Below, in pieces: positions 1-12,678 of a DNA stretch of 64,000 bases. Position 1 is the first letter of the stretch. Every line of letters starts with the position of its first letter. Origin of the DNA: Epiperipatus broadwayi (lineage: Eukaryota; Onychophora; Udeonychophora; Euonychophora; Peripatidae). Position numbers and translations under genes: made by a program. The stretch is taken from assembly GCA_028023455.1 (NCBI GenBank), contig JAQFVV010000022.1, forward strand, positions 5,361,998 through 5,425,997, written 5' to 3'. The notes under the pieces are model-generated. The model was not told the DNA's origin, did not search any database, and worked only from the letters and a program-made list of their open reading frames with translations.

Positions 1-974
1 TTCTCATTAATCAAAATATTTCAGTTCTCTGAATTAATATTTTTTCAGTCTTAAATTTTTCCTTTCTAATCAATCATTCAAAGAGTGCAAAAATTAGTAA
101 TATTATTATTTTGACATTTTATTCGTTAGTTTAAGCAAAATATATGTATAAATAACATCTTTTGTGGTGTTATTCTAATAAACAGTTTGATTAGGAAAAA
201 AGTTTGCATTTTTTAAGCAGTACAAACCGATGCACCTTCCCCCTTCCCCATCATCCTTACATTTTACAGATGCAAAAGTGTCTCATCTATTTATTACAAA
301 TCAAAGATGCAGTTGTAAAATTTTTCCTTAACAAGTCTTAAGGGTTTAGAATGATTGAAAATCCAGTATGTGAAATTAATTTTGAATGCATATTTACAGA
401 TGTTCTAGTCCAAAGAATTCTGCTAATGCACTTTATAACTATAATTTTTTAAGCTCCAAATTTTAAAGAAATACTCAAACAACATGCCTAAGATTAATTA
501 AATAATCAACCAATAATTTCTATAGAAAACATTAGATCTAAAATAATAAATTATAAAAAAAACCTATCCAGCTATTTACTATAACAAAGATCTAAAGCCT
601 CATTTAATATAGTTTCTTTTTTATTATTATTCTGGGAATGTTTTATCATTCAGTATATTTTAATATATTTCACTTTTCTGCATGTTTTCGTTTTATAATT
701 TTTTATTTTTGTGTTTTTAATGAACAGATCTACTTTTTCATAACACATATTTTCATTTATTATATCCAGTGCTTTTGCTTTGTTCAGAATATCATTTTAT
801 ATAAGCATATATTACTATATCCTTTTTTAAAAAATAAATATAGTATTGCAAGGTAAAGACTTCCCCAAAGGAAAAGTGACAGATAAAAAGTGATCATCAG
901 GCTTTCTATTTGCCATCTAGTGAGAATTTGAATAGGGTGATGAGAAATATTAGGTTATCAACATGGTATGAAAA
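1..974. other. AT-rich DNA without recognised features
   Basis: No recognisable coding segment, RNA gene or structured repeat was seen. A short open frame at 638-856 is low-complexity, rich in Phe, Tyr and Ile, as expected by chance in AT-rich DNA. Confidence 0.5.
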
Positions 975-1405
975 TTCTGATTCTTTAGCTCACCTGAATG
1001 CCAAAAGCTGATTGTAAAATGCAAGTATTGTTAAAGACAATAGTCTAAAGTGCTGCAATTGTTAATGGTTGTGATATGATGAAGTTGAAATGATAAAGAC
1101 ATTGATACAAGATCAAAAAATTTGAAATACATATCTGCAGTGCAATAATTTGTTCAGATTTTCTTAAGATGCTAAAAGTTAATAAAAACCAGTCCCTACC
1201 TTGCATGAGAGTGATGAAATGAAAGGTATTGATCTGCCAAAATTGGCATGGAGATTTGGGTGGTTGTTACCAATAGCTCACCTACAGGATAAAGTTAATT
1301 TCAAAATAATGTGTAGTGAAAGAGAGTAATCTAAGTTTCTGCAATGGCTAATGGTTATGATATTATGGAGTTGAAATGAAAAAGGGAATTGATAAAAACC
1401 TAAAA
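975..1405. repeat. Two diverged direct copies of a repeat of about 290 bp
   Basis: The string tagctcacct recurs at about 986 and 1274. After each copy come matching blocks in the same order: a stretch like gtctaaagtgctgcaattg, then taatggttgtgatatga, then gttgaaatga. The spacing of about 288 bp and the shared order indicate an old tandem duplication. No coding function is visible. Confidence 0.5.
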
Positions 1406-2099
1406 ATGACTAGCTAGTGAATATTTGAGTTGTTTTCCATCCTTGTTTTATATGCTAATTAGCTTGATACCTATTTTTTCAATCAATGTGAAATTACATG
1501 GGCTGGCTATGTATCAGTGTTGTAAGACATGGCAAGCAGATGTAATGCCACTGCACAACAACACCCTAACTCTCTTTTTTAATGCACATTTAGTCTGTAC
1601 TATTTTATAAATAGTACAGGTAAAGTGTTGAATAAACAGTAATTGTTAGTATTCACAATTTATGAAAAGTTGGCCATTCACTTGGGAAAATTACTGTTGT
1701 GGGACTTTAACAAGATTTAAATATTAACATTGTATTGCTACTCAAGATGACAGAAGAAGTCATAGGCTGGCTATAGCAAAGAAATTATTTGTTAATTTTA
1801 TATAGGTATTTTTAATTTTGTAGAGTTATTCTAGTGTGTTTTGTTTATTATATTTATATTACTTGATATTATATATATATTTGATAAAAAAAAAATAGGT
1901 AAACAATATTTAAATATTTTATTTCTCTGTGTTTCCATTTACTTTACTGATACAATTTGGTAACCAATTTCAAAGTTAAAAAAAAAAAAAACTGATCAAT
2001 TGAATGAAAATATTCGCTTGGCTTGTCACAATGATGTTTGCCTCTAGGGTGACTGACTATATGATTGACTTACTGAATAAATTATTGTAAGATAAAGAC
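1406..2099. other. AT-rich DNA without recognised features
   Basis: Nothing beyond AT-rich simple sequence and short A-runs was recognised. Confidence 0.4.
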
Positions 2100-2242
2100 C
2101 TTTAAATATTCCTTCACTGTAAAAAAAAAAAAAAAAAAGGTTAGCAAAATGATATGTAGTGGTGATTACAAATTTAATCATCCAGTCTGAATTTGAACCC
2201 AAATCATAGACATGGAAAGCAGTGCATTTACGTACATACCAC
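2100..2242 (-). repeat. Possible tRNA-derived SINE
   Basis: On the minus strand a stretch near 2185-2240 ends in gggttcaaattc, which resembles a tRNA B box (GGTTCRANTCC). About 50 bases downstream it runs into an uninterrupted T run (the A18 at 2121-2138), as a pol III terminator would. The A box and cloverleaf stems are not clear. This could be an old SINE copy or a chance resemblance. Confidence 0.3.
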
Positions 2243-4032
2243 AAATTTATTTGAGTTTATATATACTGTAATAATATAAGTATTACTTTTATATTAGTAT
2301 CATTATATTTAATATTTATTAAAAAATAGAAGATTAGATATTTGGTGTGCCATGTGCCATTTAGCACCAGAAACACAGGTTGAATCTTGATCCAGGAATC
2401 TTCAGCTCTCAAGTCTATCACTGTATCATAGTATCAAACCTCCGAAAATGTTTAATATTTATTGTGTTACATAAGCTTCAGAATTTAATTAAATCAATTT
2501 AATAAATCCCAATCAGCTTATTTTTGAAACAGAGAAATGATGACGGCAGAATTGATGCATTCATAAGTTTCCACTAATATATATATAATTTTTAATTTCC
2601 ACGCTTTTAAAAAAAATACTTTTACATTTATAAGATAAATTTTATTTTTAAACTCTCACTATATTAAAAATCTTGTCCTCTTTTACTTTCTAATCATCTG
2701 GAAGAGAAATAATTAATTTTACAAAATTACAACATTAAAACAATCGACAAATTAGCTTTAAAAAATGAATAAATGATAATTAGATACGCACTGATGCACA
2801 TCATAATCTTTAGCAGCATTTTGATTGATCAGGTGGATTACAAATTTCTTATTAAAAACAAATATTATTTTAAAAGAAAAAGAAAAGAAAAGCTGTGATG
2901 TTCTGTTTGAGTAGATCTCAAATGCTAGAGTAAAAAATTAATTACTTACTACAGACAAAAAAAAAGCCTTCTAACCTAAACAATGCCAGAATATTACGAA
3001 TCAAATAGTGAGAAGATGACTAGAAGCAATCGAGCAAAATTAATACATTTTCTACCTCAATAAATAACTTATAAATGATGTTTGTAAGGGATAAAAAAAC
3101 TCAAAATTTATAAATAAAAAAAACTTAATTAATTAAAAATTAAATAAGAAATTTCATTGTAATTAAGCATTAAATAAGCGTAAGCTTGCAGTTTTTGCAT
3201 AAAATAATAATAATATACTAACATTATAAAAATGCAAAAATAGTTTTAAACAATCTATTTGTATATCCAGATCTGTAGAGAAGTTCATTGTGGCTATTCA
3301 ACTAAGACTACTTTTTATAGTCATTAGGGATCAAAATGAAATAATTTATTCAGCATGCTATCACGTTACTTTGTCAATTATGTTGACTTCACAATAGACA
3401 GATATTCTACCATTATTCTGAATATCTCTATGATAAAATTAGAAATTATAGATTTAATGGCTTAATTATGGGTATATAAAAAAATATGTGCTGATATAAG
3501 TGTAAGCATTATACTGTTATCAATAAAATTAATTTATACCGTATACAAAAAGTATTTATATATTCATTCACAACTATATTTAGTAAAATTAACGTTTATT
3601 TAAAGTTTAGCAGAGTTCGGGTTTATAATGAGAGATGAGATTGGTAAAATCCAAAAAATTTACAAATCCAAGAAAGTCGTAGAACTAGGGCTTTCAAATT
3701 AATGTTGGTCTACTTATAACGTAATGTTTAAATCATGTGCTTTTCTACAATTGAGTCCAACTACTTATGTATTAGTCCGAAGATGATGAAAGTCGCGGAA
3801 CAAACAAATGTGTATACACACACCAAATTAAACACATATACAATCTTCTGATAATGACATGAATTAATTTTGTGAGTGAATATTGATGAGGAAAAAGTTT
3901 TTAACCAAAATGTTGGTTTTGCTGCTAATTTTATGATTTAAGCTATGTTGTGATGTCATGAAAGAATGCTGATATGAGTAATCGATTATCTAGTGAAGTA
4001 ATATTTTTTGTCAAAAATTAATTGATTAAAAT
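2243..4032. other. AT-rich DNA without recognised features
   Basis: No gene recognised. A weak B-box-like string (ggttgaatctt) lies near 2379 with no convincing tRNA fold. The rest is AT-rich spacer. Confidence 0.4.
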
Positions 4033-4240
4033 TTGGGAATTATCAAGGATAATGCAGTCTACTATTTTTTAAAAAAATATGGCGTTCTGTTTTTACAAAA
4101 AGTCTGCACAAATGGCCATGAGATTACGTTCATAGTTCAGACAAACAATGGCACTGTTTCACTCAGAATTGTCAAAAGAAAAATTCGATTCATAATGGAA
4201 CTTGGTTTGAGGTAAGAAACTTCTGTCTGCTGCAGTGATG
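4033..4240 (+). pseudogene. ISXO2-like transposase zinc-ribbon fragment (frameshifted)
   Basis: The plus-strand frame from about 4033 encodes a helix-like FLKKYGVLFLQKV followed by CTNGHE, the pattern of the N-terminal zinc ribbon of ISXO2-like (IS1595-related) transposases found in many invertebrates. A frame change near 4160-4172 leads to QNCQKKNSIHNGTWFE, which supplies the second metal-binding half and the characteristic GTWF signature. The downstream DDE-type catalytic domain is absent, and stops follow at once. No in-frame ATG is seen at the start, so this is a relic. The exact frameshift point is inferred by matching the family pattern. A GTAAGA follows GTWFE and could be a splice donor, but I see no acceptor or second exon. 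Confidence 0.5.
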
Positions 4241-5089
4241 CTGAGAAACAACATTTTGTTAATGGACAGAATTGCTCAGTTAAATATATTTATATTACTT
4301 CTTTTTTTTGTTAAATTATCATTTGCAATAAATTTAGATTGTTAAAACTTTATTTATTGGAAAATCATTTCTTGCAAAAAAAGTAAATGCATGCTTGTTT
4401 CATTACCACTAAATAAAGTTATAGATGGCTATTTTTCAAAATAAATCTTTATAAGTTTAGAGGGTAGAAGATAATTTCTCGCAAAAAAAAATGATTACAT
4501 CAATTAAAGATAAAAGTGACGAATTTAAATAAAAACAGAACTTAGATGAACAGTTTGTTTATTTCTCAAACTATGTATGTAGTCATTTTTAAAAAATTTA
4601 AGTAGTAAAATATACTTAATCAAAAAGTTACAATGGCTGGTTTACAATGAATGTTGAACAGTAGATGCTTTAATAATTTGTATTAAGTAAAGAGCAATGA
4701 CTAGTTACCACAATAGATTAAAAATGTATTTATCACTCAAGTATAGTGATCTTTATCAAAAAATTGCAGGGGATTACTTATAACCTACACATATATAAAT
4801 GAATCATAGTTCATTATCATTTTTATATATAATGTTTAATGGCATATAAAACTTCCAAAAAATATCTCCTCGATATATTTATAATATCAAAAAAATAAGT
4901 CTGAATTTAATGCATAAAAGAAATTGTCAATAAAATTTAATGTAAAAATCTCAATAATATTTTGATATCAATTAAAAATAATATGAGTTTTTGAGCATTT
5001 TATAAGAAATTTGTAATGATATATTCCAAAAATGTTTATTTGAAAAGTAATAACCAGGCAAGTGTGAGTCTTAACTTTAGTTAATGAGG
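4241..5089. other. AT-rich DNA without recognised features
   Basis: Nothing supported was found here. Confidence 0.4.
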
Positions 5090-5773
5090 CTATTTAAAGT
5101 GAATTTGAACCCAGACTTTCAAACTCCCTTTAGTCATTCATTCTACATAACCAATACACAGGATTGCATTCATGTGAAAAACATCAATAATTTCCAATAT
5201 ACATATTTTGTGCTGAATAAGCATGCATCAGCTGGTCCAGACCATCATCTCCCACACACATATATACAATCAGTGCTCAGTTTATATTAAGATAGCAAAT
5301 CTACAAACTTTAATGAACAGGCCTCTCCATTATACTTGTATTCAAGTATTACATATTTAGCCTGTATTTTGCCCATCCCTCTTCTATGTATTTAAATTGA
5401 TATATTAAAGTCCTAAATATGAGGGGTCAGAGTGACTTAAGGTCAACATGGGTATAATAATAATATTGGCATCAACAAGAGCTTTGAGCATTCCATCATA
5501 AGATTTTTAATGATATGGATGGCTGAAGAGCTGGAGAGTAGAGAAGATTGAAGCTTATCTATTAAAGTTTGTAGATTTGCTATCTTAATATAAACTGAGT
5601 GCTAATTCTCTATATATGGTGATCTGGACTAAGTGATGAGTGCTGGACCAGCACAAAATACATATATTGGAAATTATTTTTTTGCGTGTATGTGGTCATG
5701 TGGATCGGTCATATAAGATAGAGTGGATAATAGAAGAGCTTTTAAAGTCTGTGTTCAAATCACTTCAAATTAC
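5090..5773. repeat. Foldback repeat with tRNA T-arm-like ends, copy A
   Basis: The left part (about 5098-5310) and the reverse complement of the right part (about 5560-5773) match over some 200 bp: a tttgaacccagactttcaa-like end, then blocks around ccaatatacatattttgtgctg, ggtccagaccatcatc, and tttatattaagatagcaaat. The outer ends read gttcaaat on the outward strand, like a tRNA B box. The centre (5310-5560) is conserved with the copy near 61 kb, including a block around atgaggggtcagagt. It has no coding capacity. I regard it as a non-autonomous foldback element or a pair of SINE-like units in opposite orientation. Confidence 0.6.
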
Positions 5774-7645
5774 ATCTAGCTTAAGTATATACACTATATT
5801 TGTATTCAAATATTAATGAGGGTATATAAAGTGTTTCTTATTTGGAACTTGTGTCATGATACATAAATTAATGAACATAATATTAGTTTGTTAAAATAGA
5901 AAGCCTTCTTGGGTGGTTATATATTGTGATCCTAATGGTTCTTTAATCACAAACAAAAAATATCAATTTTATGACATTCTAACAGAGTTTAAAATTCAAG
6001 TACAACATCAATGCAGAGTTTATTAAAGTAGTGAGTGCTTTATATTTAGTATTTCTTTTATACTGATAATTTATGCAATGTCTGAATTGATACAAAAGAG
6101 GATAATAACTTAGCAAGCCTTTTAAAATAGCATTACTATGTTTTAACTTTATAAGTGGACATAATGTGGAAAGACTTATATACTGCAATAATGCAAAGTT
6201 GTGTCTTTATTATATTTAGTTTAAATATTAAAAATGCTTTTGGTATGATGAAATAAGTAAAAGGGGTCTAAATAAATATGTGTATAATGGCATGATAAAT
6301 TTCTTAGAAGATTGTATAATATTTACACATTCGTCAATAGATTGGGTGCAAAAGTTTTATTTAATATATAAAATTTGTGTTTTTTTTTTACTCTACTCAG
6401 CTGAAAAACTATTTAGTGAGAGTATTTAGCTTTTGAAGAGAGTTGCACAAAGCACTGTATGGTTGGTCTAGTCATAGTTTGGAAAATTTCCAATACAATT
6501 GAGTTACATAGTAAAGAATCATATTGTATGGCATAGTTTTTTGCAACAACTGTTATACAGCTCATCTCATTTTTTACAGCTTATCAACTAAAAGATGCAA
6601 GAAAATTCAGGTAATCATTTTTATATTTTTAAAATTTTGATTGAATTTGTCTTAACACACTTTTTTTAAAAGTTCTCTTTATATGATCCTTCATCTGAGT
6701 TCTGCAAATATCTAACTTATTAATAATTCTATTTTATTATATCTTTTTCTAGTAAAAGGAAAGGCGAAACTTTGATTAATACTAAATATATTTTAAGTAG
6801 AGTTTTTTTTGCATATTTAAATAATGGCTTTTTCCCTTAATGTAATCCAGATCAAGATTTGAGATGACATCACTGTATATTTTAATTTCATTAAATAAAA
6901 TTGTTAAATTTCTGCTCTTTTTAGCTTAACTTTTCGTGTGTGCTTATTATTATTCTTACTAAATGCTGATTATGTGAAACAATATTAATTTTTCTCATTT
7001 TTTTAAATCTCTGTTTTATTACATTTCTAAAAACTTAATCAATTTATCAATATTTGGTGTTAAATTTTTTGATTGTTTTTCTTGCTGTTATTTCACAACT
7101 TGATTACTATTTAGGTCTAAAAATTATTGTTATTTTTTTTATAAAACTTTCTGCAATCCAAAATTAGATTTTCTATTGAATGTCTAAAATTCTTACATTT
7201 TGAATAGGAATTTCACCAAAATCAAATGATTCAGTTAATCATTAATTTTTCTTTTCATCTATCATCAGTCTATTCTAAAATTTAGCTTATCAATGAATAC
7301 TATTTTGTTCACTTTTTTTAAAATTTGTTCTATTAATTTCTTTGCATTGTAAAAACTAACTCTCAGTCAACTGGCTTTTTTTTTTTTTTTGTATAGTCCT
7401 GTATTGTTTATCTCAATTGTTCTTCTTTTCTATATTACCCAATTAGGGGATTTCTTTTTGTAGTTTTTTAAAAATTAATATTAACATAATATTTTTTAGT
7501 TTTTGAAATAAAATAGAGAAAGCATCAGAAATATTTTGGGTTTGCACTATTAACTGAATGTATGCATTTTTTTGTAAGATGTTTCTAATAAAAAAATAAT
7601 GTTTTGAATAGATTGCAAACAATTGGTTCAACAATAATATCTCAT
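5774..7645. other. AT-rich DNA without recognised features
   Basis: No gene seen. It includes T-rich simple sequence, such as the T15 run around 7377-7391, just upstream of the Ty3 insertion. Confidence 0.4.
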
Positions 7646-7650
7646 ATTTT

Positions 7651-8333
7651 TGTGATGTACTTGATTTAAGGTTACTTACGAAAAATAACCAAATACACCT
7701 AATTCAAGTAACTATTACTCTCTTGCATAAAATTAAGATATCTCACTTAACAGATACAAGATTTTATTAGTATGAAAAATAACAATTATTATTAAACAGA
7801 ATTATCATTAGTTCTACTAGTGCCTGTAAGGCTTACAATAATAATAATAAGACAGGTATAGTCTGTATAATTACCCTAGGTTGGTCTTTGGTACCTTCAG
7901 ACCCGAATATCTGGTTCTCCTCCCATCGTTGGTCCTGTTCTGAATTCCGCTACACATAAGTCTCTCAGAAAATCAGGACTCACACTGACTTGCCTTTTCT
8001 GCTAGATTATATCTACTTTTAGTTCTATTGTTTATTCCTTATCAATTTTCAATCACTAAATTCTTCTGGGGTTATTTCTGAACTAATTAATTAATTGTTC
8101 TTTACATTTTTATTCCTTCGTTTAATTAATTATTTATTTGGATCTTCCATCTTGTTTCACACCTTGCTTTTTATAAAATCTATATATGAAAAACCATTTG
8201 TAATTTCTAATTTTTGTTTTTATTAAATCAACTAGTTTACTTTTACATGTAATTATTTAACACTTTTAACTTCTGGAGTACACACAGTTTCAAACGTATT
8301 TTCTTTTAATATTAATCGTACTACAACATAACA
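7651..8333 (-). repeat. 3' LTR of the Ty3 element
   Basis: It is 683 bp, with TG...CA ends. It carries a 23-bp extra block at 7718-7740 that the other LTR lacks, which accounts exactly for the length difference between the two LTRs, so no other net indel separates them. Confidence 0.93.
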
Positions 8334-8349
8334 ATTCCTCCCCCACTCC
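8334..8349 (-). other. Polypurine tract of the Ty3 element
   Basis: Directly next to the 3' LTR, the minus strand reads GGAGTGGGGGAGGAAT, an uninterrupted purine run apart from two Ts. This is where plus-strand DNA synthesis would be primed in reverse transcription. Position and composition are as expected for an LTR element. Confidence 0.85.
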
Positions 8350-8370
8350 AGAAGTTACGGTTTATCCATT

Positions 8371-9214
8371 TTATACATATTCTTTTAGGTACAAAGGTCT
8401 TCTTTTACATTGTATTGGTCTAGGTGATTTCCTCTTTTCAATCTGTATTTTATCCTCTTCAACCGCATCTTCTTCGATGTCAGTCAGTATCATCTGTTTA
8501 TCTGAATTCTTTTCATTTGCATGTTGGAACTGCTGGAACATATCTAGTTGTATGTCATCTTCACTTTTACGAATATGATTTTTGTGACGCTTATATATGT
8601 TTCCGTTTTCGCCTTTAATATCATAAATTTGCTTTGATCGTGCCCGTTCAATTTTTCCATTAACCCATTGTTTACGTAGTATATCTCTGAATATTACCAT
8701 GTCTCCAATGTTAAAGTTTTTCACTGGGTCTTGGTTATATTTATATATATGTGTATCAGGTCACAAAAAATCTAAATTAGTTTGTATTTTCCGACCAAAT
8801 AACATTTCAGCTGGCGATTTTCCAGTCGTTGTTGATGGAGTTGTATGTTGATACATCATGAATTCCTGTAAGACGTTTTTCATATCCTTATTTTTGTTTT
8901 TTCTTAAATATTTCTTTACTTGACATACCATGTTTTCCACCAAACCATTTGATTCAGGGTGATAAGGGGGTGTAAATACATGTTTGATGTCCCATTTTCC
9001 AAATTGTATTTTTAATTCTTCACTCGCAAATCCAGTTCCGTTGTCAGAGACGATTGCTTGTGGAAATCCGTGTATATAAAATATGTCTGTTAAACATTTT
9101 ATTGTTTCATTTGCACTAGTATTTTTAACCTCGTGACATTCTATCCATTTAGAGAAAGCATTGATTAAAATTAAATAATTTCTTCCTTCTATTGGACCCG
9201 CATGGTCTATATTG
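8371..9214 (-). pseudogene. Ty3 integrase, C-terminal part of the catalytic core plus tail
   Basis: The minus-strand frame from 9214 down carries the later part of the integrase: a DHAGP-type start of the core with the first catalytic Asp, then VSDNGTGF (second Asp), then HPESNGLVENM (catalytic Glu), followed by a basic helix. The frame is stopped by TGA at 8761-8763 and then continues in the same frame (8371-8724) into a chromodomain-less tail with a KNFNIGDMVIFRD segment, typical of the Ty3 integrase C-terminal domain. All three D,D,E residues can be seen, but the core is physically separated from its zinc-binding N-terminus by the insertion at 9215-11581. It belongs to the common animal K02A2.6-like Ty3 group. 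Confidence 0.85.
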
Positions 9215-11581
9215 AATCAGTCGGATCTGAGTTCGATCCTAGCTTCATGACATCTAGCCATAAGCCCACTTCAAACCCTAGTACTAACCTTAAATTTTCG
9301 ATGCAATGGGGCTTTATACGTTCAATCCACACTAATTTCCATAAAGAATAACTTATTTCATAAATGTGTATTCAAATAATTAGTTTCAGATTTAAATTGA
9401 TCAATTCTATTAATAAATTCATGATAGAATTATTTATGAATTTATATATTATAACTGTGTGGATTGTGCATATATATTTGTAAATATTTAAATATATATA
9501 ATTGTTTAAAAGTTTCATTGTGTCCGGAATGTTTGATTTTATTTTTAAATAATTTGTTAAAGTTTTATTGATTAAAAGCTACATTCTTTCAATAAGCTTT
9601 CAGATTTTCCCTTTCCAAAAACAACAGTTAAAGTTTTATTAATTAGGAAAAAGATAAGGATTTCCTAATTAAAATCATTTTCTGATTTTACGAATTCATT
9701 TTCTAATTAGAAAATGAATTCAAGTTAATGAGTTTGAAAGCCTTATCAAAGGAATGTATCTAAAAACAACCAGTAAATCTAAAAACATTGATAATGAAAG
9801 AAGTGTTAGCCTGAAGGCATCAGAGGACAGATATATAGCTCTGAAAAGTTTGGAGAAAAAAAGCCATCTTTGTTGTAGAGAAGTGCAGTACACTCTGTGC
9901 ATTTTAAATAGTGTTTCGATCATGGTAAGGGGCTAAACATCAGGAATCTGGCTACCGGTTCCTGAAGTCCCCTGAAAATCTTCAATGGAGCTGCTGAATA
10001 TTTTCCAGACCAATCATGCTGCTAAAATTATGAAAAGTCATTAAAATAATGTTCAAGTAATTGACCAAATGTGTGCCTACGTTTTTTTACCAACTCCGGC
10101 ATGTAACCTAAGAACCAGCCCCGGAAGAAATGGGTAATATGTTTTCATAATGAACCTTAAATTTTCTGGCCAGTTTCGAACTTTACTTTACACTCCCTTT
10201 TAGAGCTCTTTTATTCTTTAATGTAACAATCTTTATAAAACCTTTTATTCATGCTACTGTAAATTTATATCAGATTATTAAGTGTGTGTGTTATTTTTAT
10301 AATTGGCTAATAATAAATTATTAGCTCCATTTTTAATCTATGCCCCAGCTATTTTTTGTATTCACCAATATGTATTTATTCAGATCTAATCTTAAAATGT
10401 TTTTATTGCAAAAGGGCCAATAAAGGATCAAATATATTCTAATTCAACTTTGTTATTTAAGATTCAGGAAGGGCACGATGATTGGGCATAATTAATATGA
10501 TTTACAAATACTTTAAAATAGTTTTCATTAAAAGCTCGTTTGCCTTACATTAATTGATTAAGTCATCATGTAGAGCATTCTATATGGGTTTTAGTATTCA
10601 AAAGATGACTATCAAGTCATCATCTTCAAATGTTGCTGAGACGGTAGGGCAATCTTCTCTTCCGTTAGGCTGGTCGATGATCATATTTCTGTTATTTTAA
10701 ATTATCGAGGAAGAAAGCACTTCCTCTCCTGTTCATATTAGTCAAAGGGCATAAGACTTGTCAGACACAAGCTGCCATAGGACTTCGATTATCGACTAGC
10801 TATTATCTTTCAATTTCATTTTATAGCTCATAATTCGTCAGCACCGTTACCTCTCTGTTCCAGTAAAGCCCGCTCTGATGCTCGTAATTCATGACAAAGT
10901 GATTTCAATTAAAGTCGAACAAATTCTCAGTTATATTTAATTAAATAAGTTTCCAATAAAGATTAAAGTTATGCCCTAAAATACGTATCTTGCTCTTCAT
11001 GAATGGATTTTGAATGTGAAAATAAATATCACATTCTTTCGTAAAAAAATTAGAGTAATAATTTCCCTTACTAATGAAACCTTTATGTGCCTTTATTTCT
11101 TGTTGGGGGCATAGACATATACTTTCAAATATTGCGTAATATTCATTGGCATATAATAAGGAACCTGTATTATAATTATAAACTTTGTTTAAGGACTAGA
11201 ATTAATTAATTTAATCTTTATTTAAAATCAAACAAACAAATTATTATTATTAAATATTTTCTAAACACACTTGGTTTCTTAGTTCTTAATTCTTTCATAA
11301 TTATTTTAATGTTAAAACTCGCTGTCTGTGTTGGCAACCCGAACATATACATATGATTCGATTTAAAATTATTTTTAGTCAGTTTATTATCAGATATTAA
11401 TGTCAGTTCAGGGGTCTCTGATCCTCACCAACTGTTGAGATAGTTTCTTGGCACATAGCACTGTGCTGTCGATTTAGATTTCTACTAATCTGAGCTGTTG
11501 AGTTGGGTTTGAATTCAGTTTTGGTTCAGCTGAGTTTGGACACGACTTGCAGTTCTTTTAGTGGGTTTTTCGACTGGTACA
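9215..11581. mobile_element. 2,367-bp non-coding TG...CA insertion inside the integrase
   Basis: The integrase frame breaks exactly here. The insert begins TGAATCAGTCGG and ends CGACTGGTACA, so its ends are TG...CA with a short imperfect inverted repeat sharing CAGTCG. The 4-bp host sequence ATAT is present on both sides (9211-9214 and 11582-11585), and removing the insert plus one ATAT puts the two integrase halves back in one frame. TG...CA ends with a 4-bp duplication are what integrase-mediated LTR insertion leaves. No gag-pol, internal LTR pair or transposase is visible, so a long solo LTR or a non-autonomous LTR-type element is the best reading. Orientation is unknown. Confidence 0.75.
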
Positions 11582-11958
11582 ATATGAAGTCTTTGCCATG
11601 GATATATTGGTTTAGGCTGAGAAGAATATTGTTTATTCGGTAGAGCTATTTCAGACTTACATTTATCACATTTCTTAATATACTTTTCAATATCATTACT
11701 TATCTGCAGCCACCAAACATAACTCCGAGCTAGAGATTTAGCTCGCACGATGCCTGGGTGCCCCTGATAAAAAAGTTCTAGAACTTTCATTCTCCCTATA
11801 GGAGGTATAACTACCCTGTCTCCCATAATAATACACCCTTTACAGACCAATGATTGGTCTCTATTGACCCAAAACCCCACTGTTACATTTTCAGGTTTTT
11901 TATTAGGCCAACCTTTGCTTATCCATTTCCTAAGCAATGCATAATCCATCATTTTCAT
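11582..11958 (-). pseudogene. Ty3 integrase N-terminal zinc-binding domain
   Basis: The minus-strand frame encodes a GHPGIVRAKSLARSYVWW segment followed by CDKCKSE, the H2C2 integrase zinc-binding domain that precedes the catalytic core. The usual first histidine position appears to be Tyr (FYQGH), which would weaken zinc binding. The frame ends in YPWQRLHI at the insertion boundary. At about 11950 it overlaps the RNase H frame in a different phase, so a frameshift separates the two domains. Confidence 0.85.
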
Positions 11959-12500
11959 TTGTCCATGTCTGAACTACTTTACTATTTATGACATGTGATT
12001 TCATATTGTCAATATGATTAACTTCCACATCAGTTTCATAGTTGTCATTATTTCCGGGCACTCTGGATAGAGTGTCCGCATGAGAAATTATCTTACCTTT
12101 TTGATATTTTAGATTGAAATCATAAGCAGTAAGTGTATTAGCCCATCTGAGCATGCATGGACTTAAATGCTTTGGCATCGGACGATCTTTTCCTATAATC
12201 CCTAACAAAGGTTTGTGATCTGTTACTAATTCAAATTTTTGTCCATAAATAAACTGGTGAGATTTTTTCACAGCAAACATAACTGTCAAAGCTTCTTTGT
12301 CCAGCTGACTAATTTTTTTCAGCTTTAGACAAAGTCCGAGAAGCGTAAGCTACAGGATGTTCATGACCATCTATTTGATGCGCTAAAACTGCTCCGATTC
12401 CATATTGTGATGCATCTGTAGTAATAGTGTTGTCTTTGTCGCTATCAAAATGCACTAATAAGATACTAGAGGTTAACAATTCCTTAACTGCTTCAAACAC
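11930..12500 (-). pseudogene. Ty3 RNase H domain, frameshifted
   Basis: Two minus-strand frames make up the domain. 12309-12500 carries TITTDASQYGIGAVLAH, the first RNase H active-site Asp motif, then HPVAYASRTLSKAEKN. After a frame change near 12290-12310, the piece 11930-12289 carries FELVTDHKPLLGI and HADTLSRV, the later active-site region. RNase H would remove the RNA template during reverse transcription. The frame change and the phase jump into the integrase show this copy is broken. Confidence 0.88.
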
Positions 12501-12678
12501 TTTTTCATGTTTGGTATTCCAAATTCATTTCTGATCTTTGCGCAGCAGTTCGTATAGAGGAGTTGCGACCATCACTTTGTTCTTTAGAAAAGGTTCAAAA
12601 AAATTAATCAAACCTAGGAAAGCTTGAAGTTGCTTGACATTTATTGGGCTTGGAACATCTTTGACTGCCCTAATTTTA

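Noticed and set aside
638-856. Open reading frame of 72 codons
   Set aside because: Phe/Tyr/Ile-rich composition without any motif, as AT-rich DNA gives by chance. The same holds for many short frames in this window (for example 5084-5290, 7443-7634, 34556-34741, 36851-37256, 51058-51291).
3770-3830. Terminal motif of another Penelope-like element (gaagatgatgaaagtcgcgg)
   Set aside because: It resembles strings seen near some retroelement ends, but there is no coding relic or second terminal block next to it.
9754-9936. Possible Tc1/mariner helix-turn-helix in the TG...CA insertion
   Set aside because: A SEDRYIALKSLEKKS segment recalls Tc1 proteins, but no downstream DDE motif or inverted repeat was found, and the match is too short.
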